A DNA stretch of 13,570 nt from contig NZ_JAWUEL010000043.1 in the NCBI RefSeq assembly GCF_034119425.1, positions 1 to 13,570 on the forward strand, written 5' to 3'. Within the stretch, counting starts at the first letter, position 1. Each line of letters opens with the position of its first letter. The position numbers and the translations under genes are program-made. This DNA comes from Actinotignum schaalii_C. GTDB lineage: Bacteria; Actinomycetota; Actinomycetes; Actinomycetales; Actinomycetaceae. A model generated the notes under the pieces. It was not told the DNA's origin. It saw only the letters and a list, made by a program, of their open reading frames with translations, and made no database searches. This document shows positions 13,391 to 13,570 of this stretch, piece after piece.

Positions 13391-13570
13391 TTCGCGCAGG
13401 AGCGCCGCGATTTTCTTCGAATCCTCCGCACTCAACGGGACCTGCGGGGCACGCATCAACGGCGAGCACTCCACCCCGCACAAACGCACCCCTTCCTTAA
13501 TCGCAGCAATGAAAATATCACCGATCTCATACACCGCAGCCAAACGCGTAATCTTCCCCAACTCCCCGGC
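13379..13570 (-). CDS. DapA/NAL-family protein, C-terminal fragment (gene runs off the window)
   Basis: Only about the last 63 residues are inside the window; the frame stays open to the edge, and the apparent first codon inside (TTG at 13561) is internal. The segment AAIKEGVRLCGVECSPLMRAPQVPLSAEDSKKIAALLREV has the helical tail typical of the dihydrodipicolinate synthase / N-acetylneuraminate lyase family (small-residue helix, P-x-x-R-x-P-x-x-P-L-S, final helix). The active site is out of view, so no substrate is assigned. It converges on the talarate/galactarate dehydratase with a terminator and a tandem repeat between them. It may be a second sugar-acid aldolase of the same locus. Confidence 0.75.
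   Translation of the reverse strand, partial: AGELGKITRLAAVYEIGDIFIAAIKEGVRLCGVECSPLMRAPQVPLSAEDSKKIAALLREVRA

Overview
The window looks like a chromosomal stretch from a moderately high-GC Gram-positive actinobacterium, plausibly a host-associated Actinomycetaceae-type organism. The reasons are the coding bias, the GTG and TTG starts, a Cna-B/proline-rich wall-anchored surface protein, an IclR regulator and GC-rich terminator stems. The genus cannot be fixed from the sequence.

Layout. Bases 1-293 are an AT-richer leader. A 1039-residue (or 1038-residue) secreted wall-attached protein follows (294-3413, +): signal peptide, NGG-type beta-helix repeats, two Cna-B-like domains, a Pro-rich stalk and an unusual IVRTG sorting signal, closed by a strong terminator. 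About 490 bp without a convincing gene come next; they hold two long inverted repeats. Then there is a small minus-strand protein with a helix-turn-helix-like tail (3903-4142).

The rest (4275-13207) is an aldarate (D-glucarate / galactarate / L-talarate) catabolic locus. On the minus strand, in transcription order, are a DapA/NAL-family class I aldolase, a GntP-type permease, tartronate semialdehyde reductase (garR), glucarate dehydratase (gudD) and glycerate 2-kinase (garK). Diverging on the plus strand are an IclR-family regulator and an L-talarate/galactarate dehydratase. At the right edge the C-terminus of a second DapA-family protein converges on the latter.

How the genes fit. The permease probably imports the diacid. 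GudD (glucarate) and the talarate/galactarate dehydratase both yield 5-keto-4-deoxyglucarate. An aldolase must split this to pyruvate and tartronate semialdehyde, which GarR reduces to glycerate and GarK phosphorylates to 2-phosphoglycerate. No GarL-type (HpcH/HpaI) aldolase and no alpha-ketoglutarate-semialdehyde dehydrogenase is visible. The DapA-family enzyme therefore most likely does the aldol cleavage, a replacement of the enterobacterial step.

Regulation. A 23-bp element (19/23 identical) lies in front of both the aldolase gene and the talarate/galactarate dehydratase gene. Its TGTAGACAC core recurs before garK. A perfect 16-bp palindrome lies just upstream of the IclR start. A clear minus-strand terminator separates gudD from garK, so garK is probably its own unit, and three tandem 11-bp repeats sit at its promoter. 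Several intergenic repeats are the least explained part: a 14-bp tandem array, a CGACGACGCC element and a 39-bp duplication across the iclR stop.
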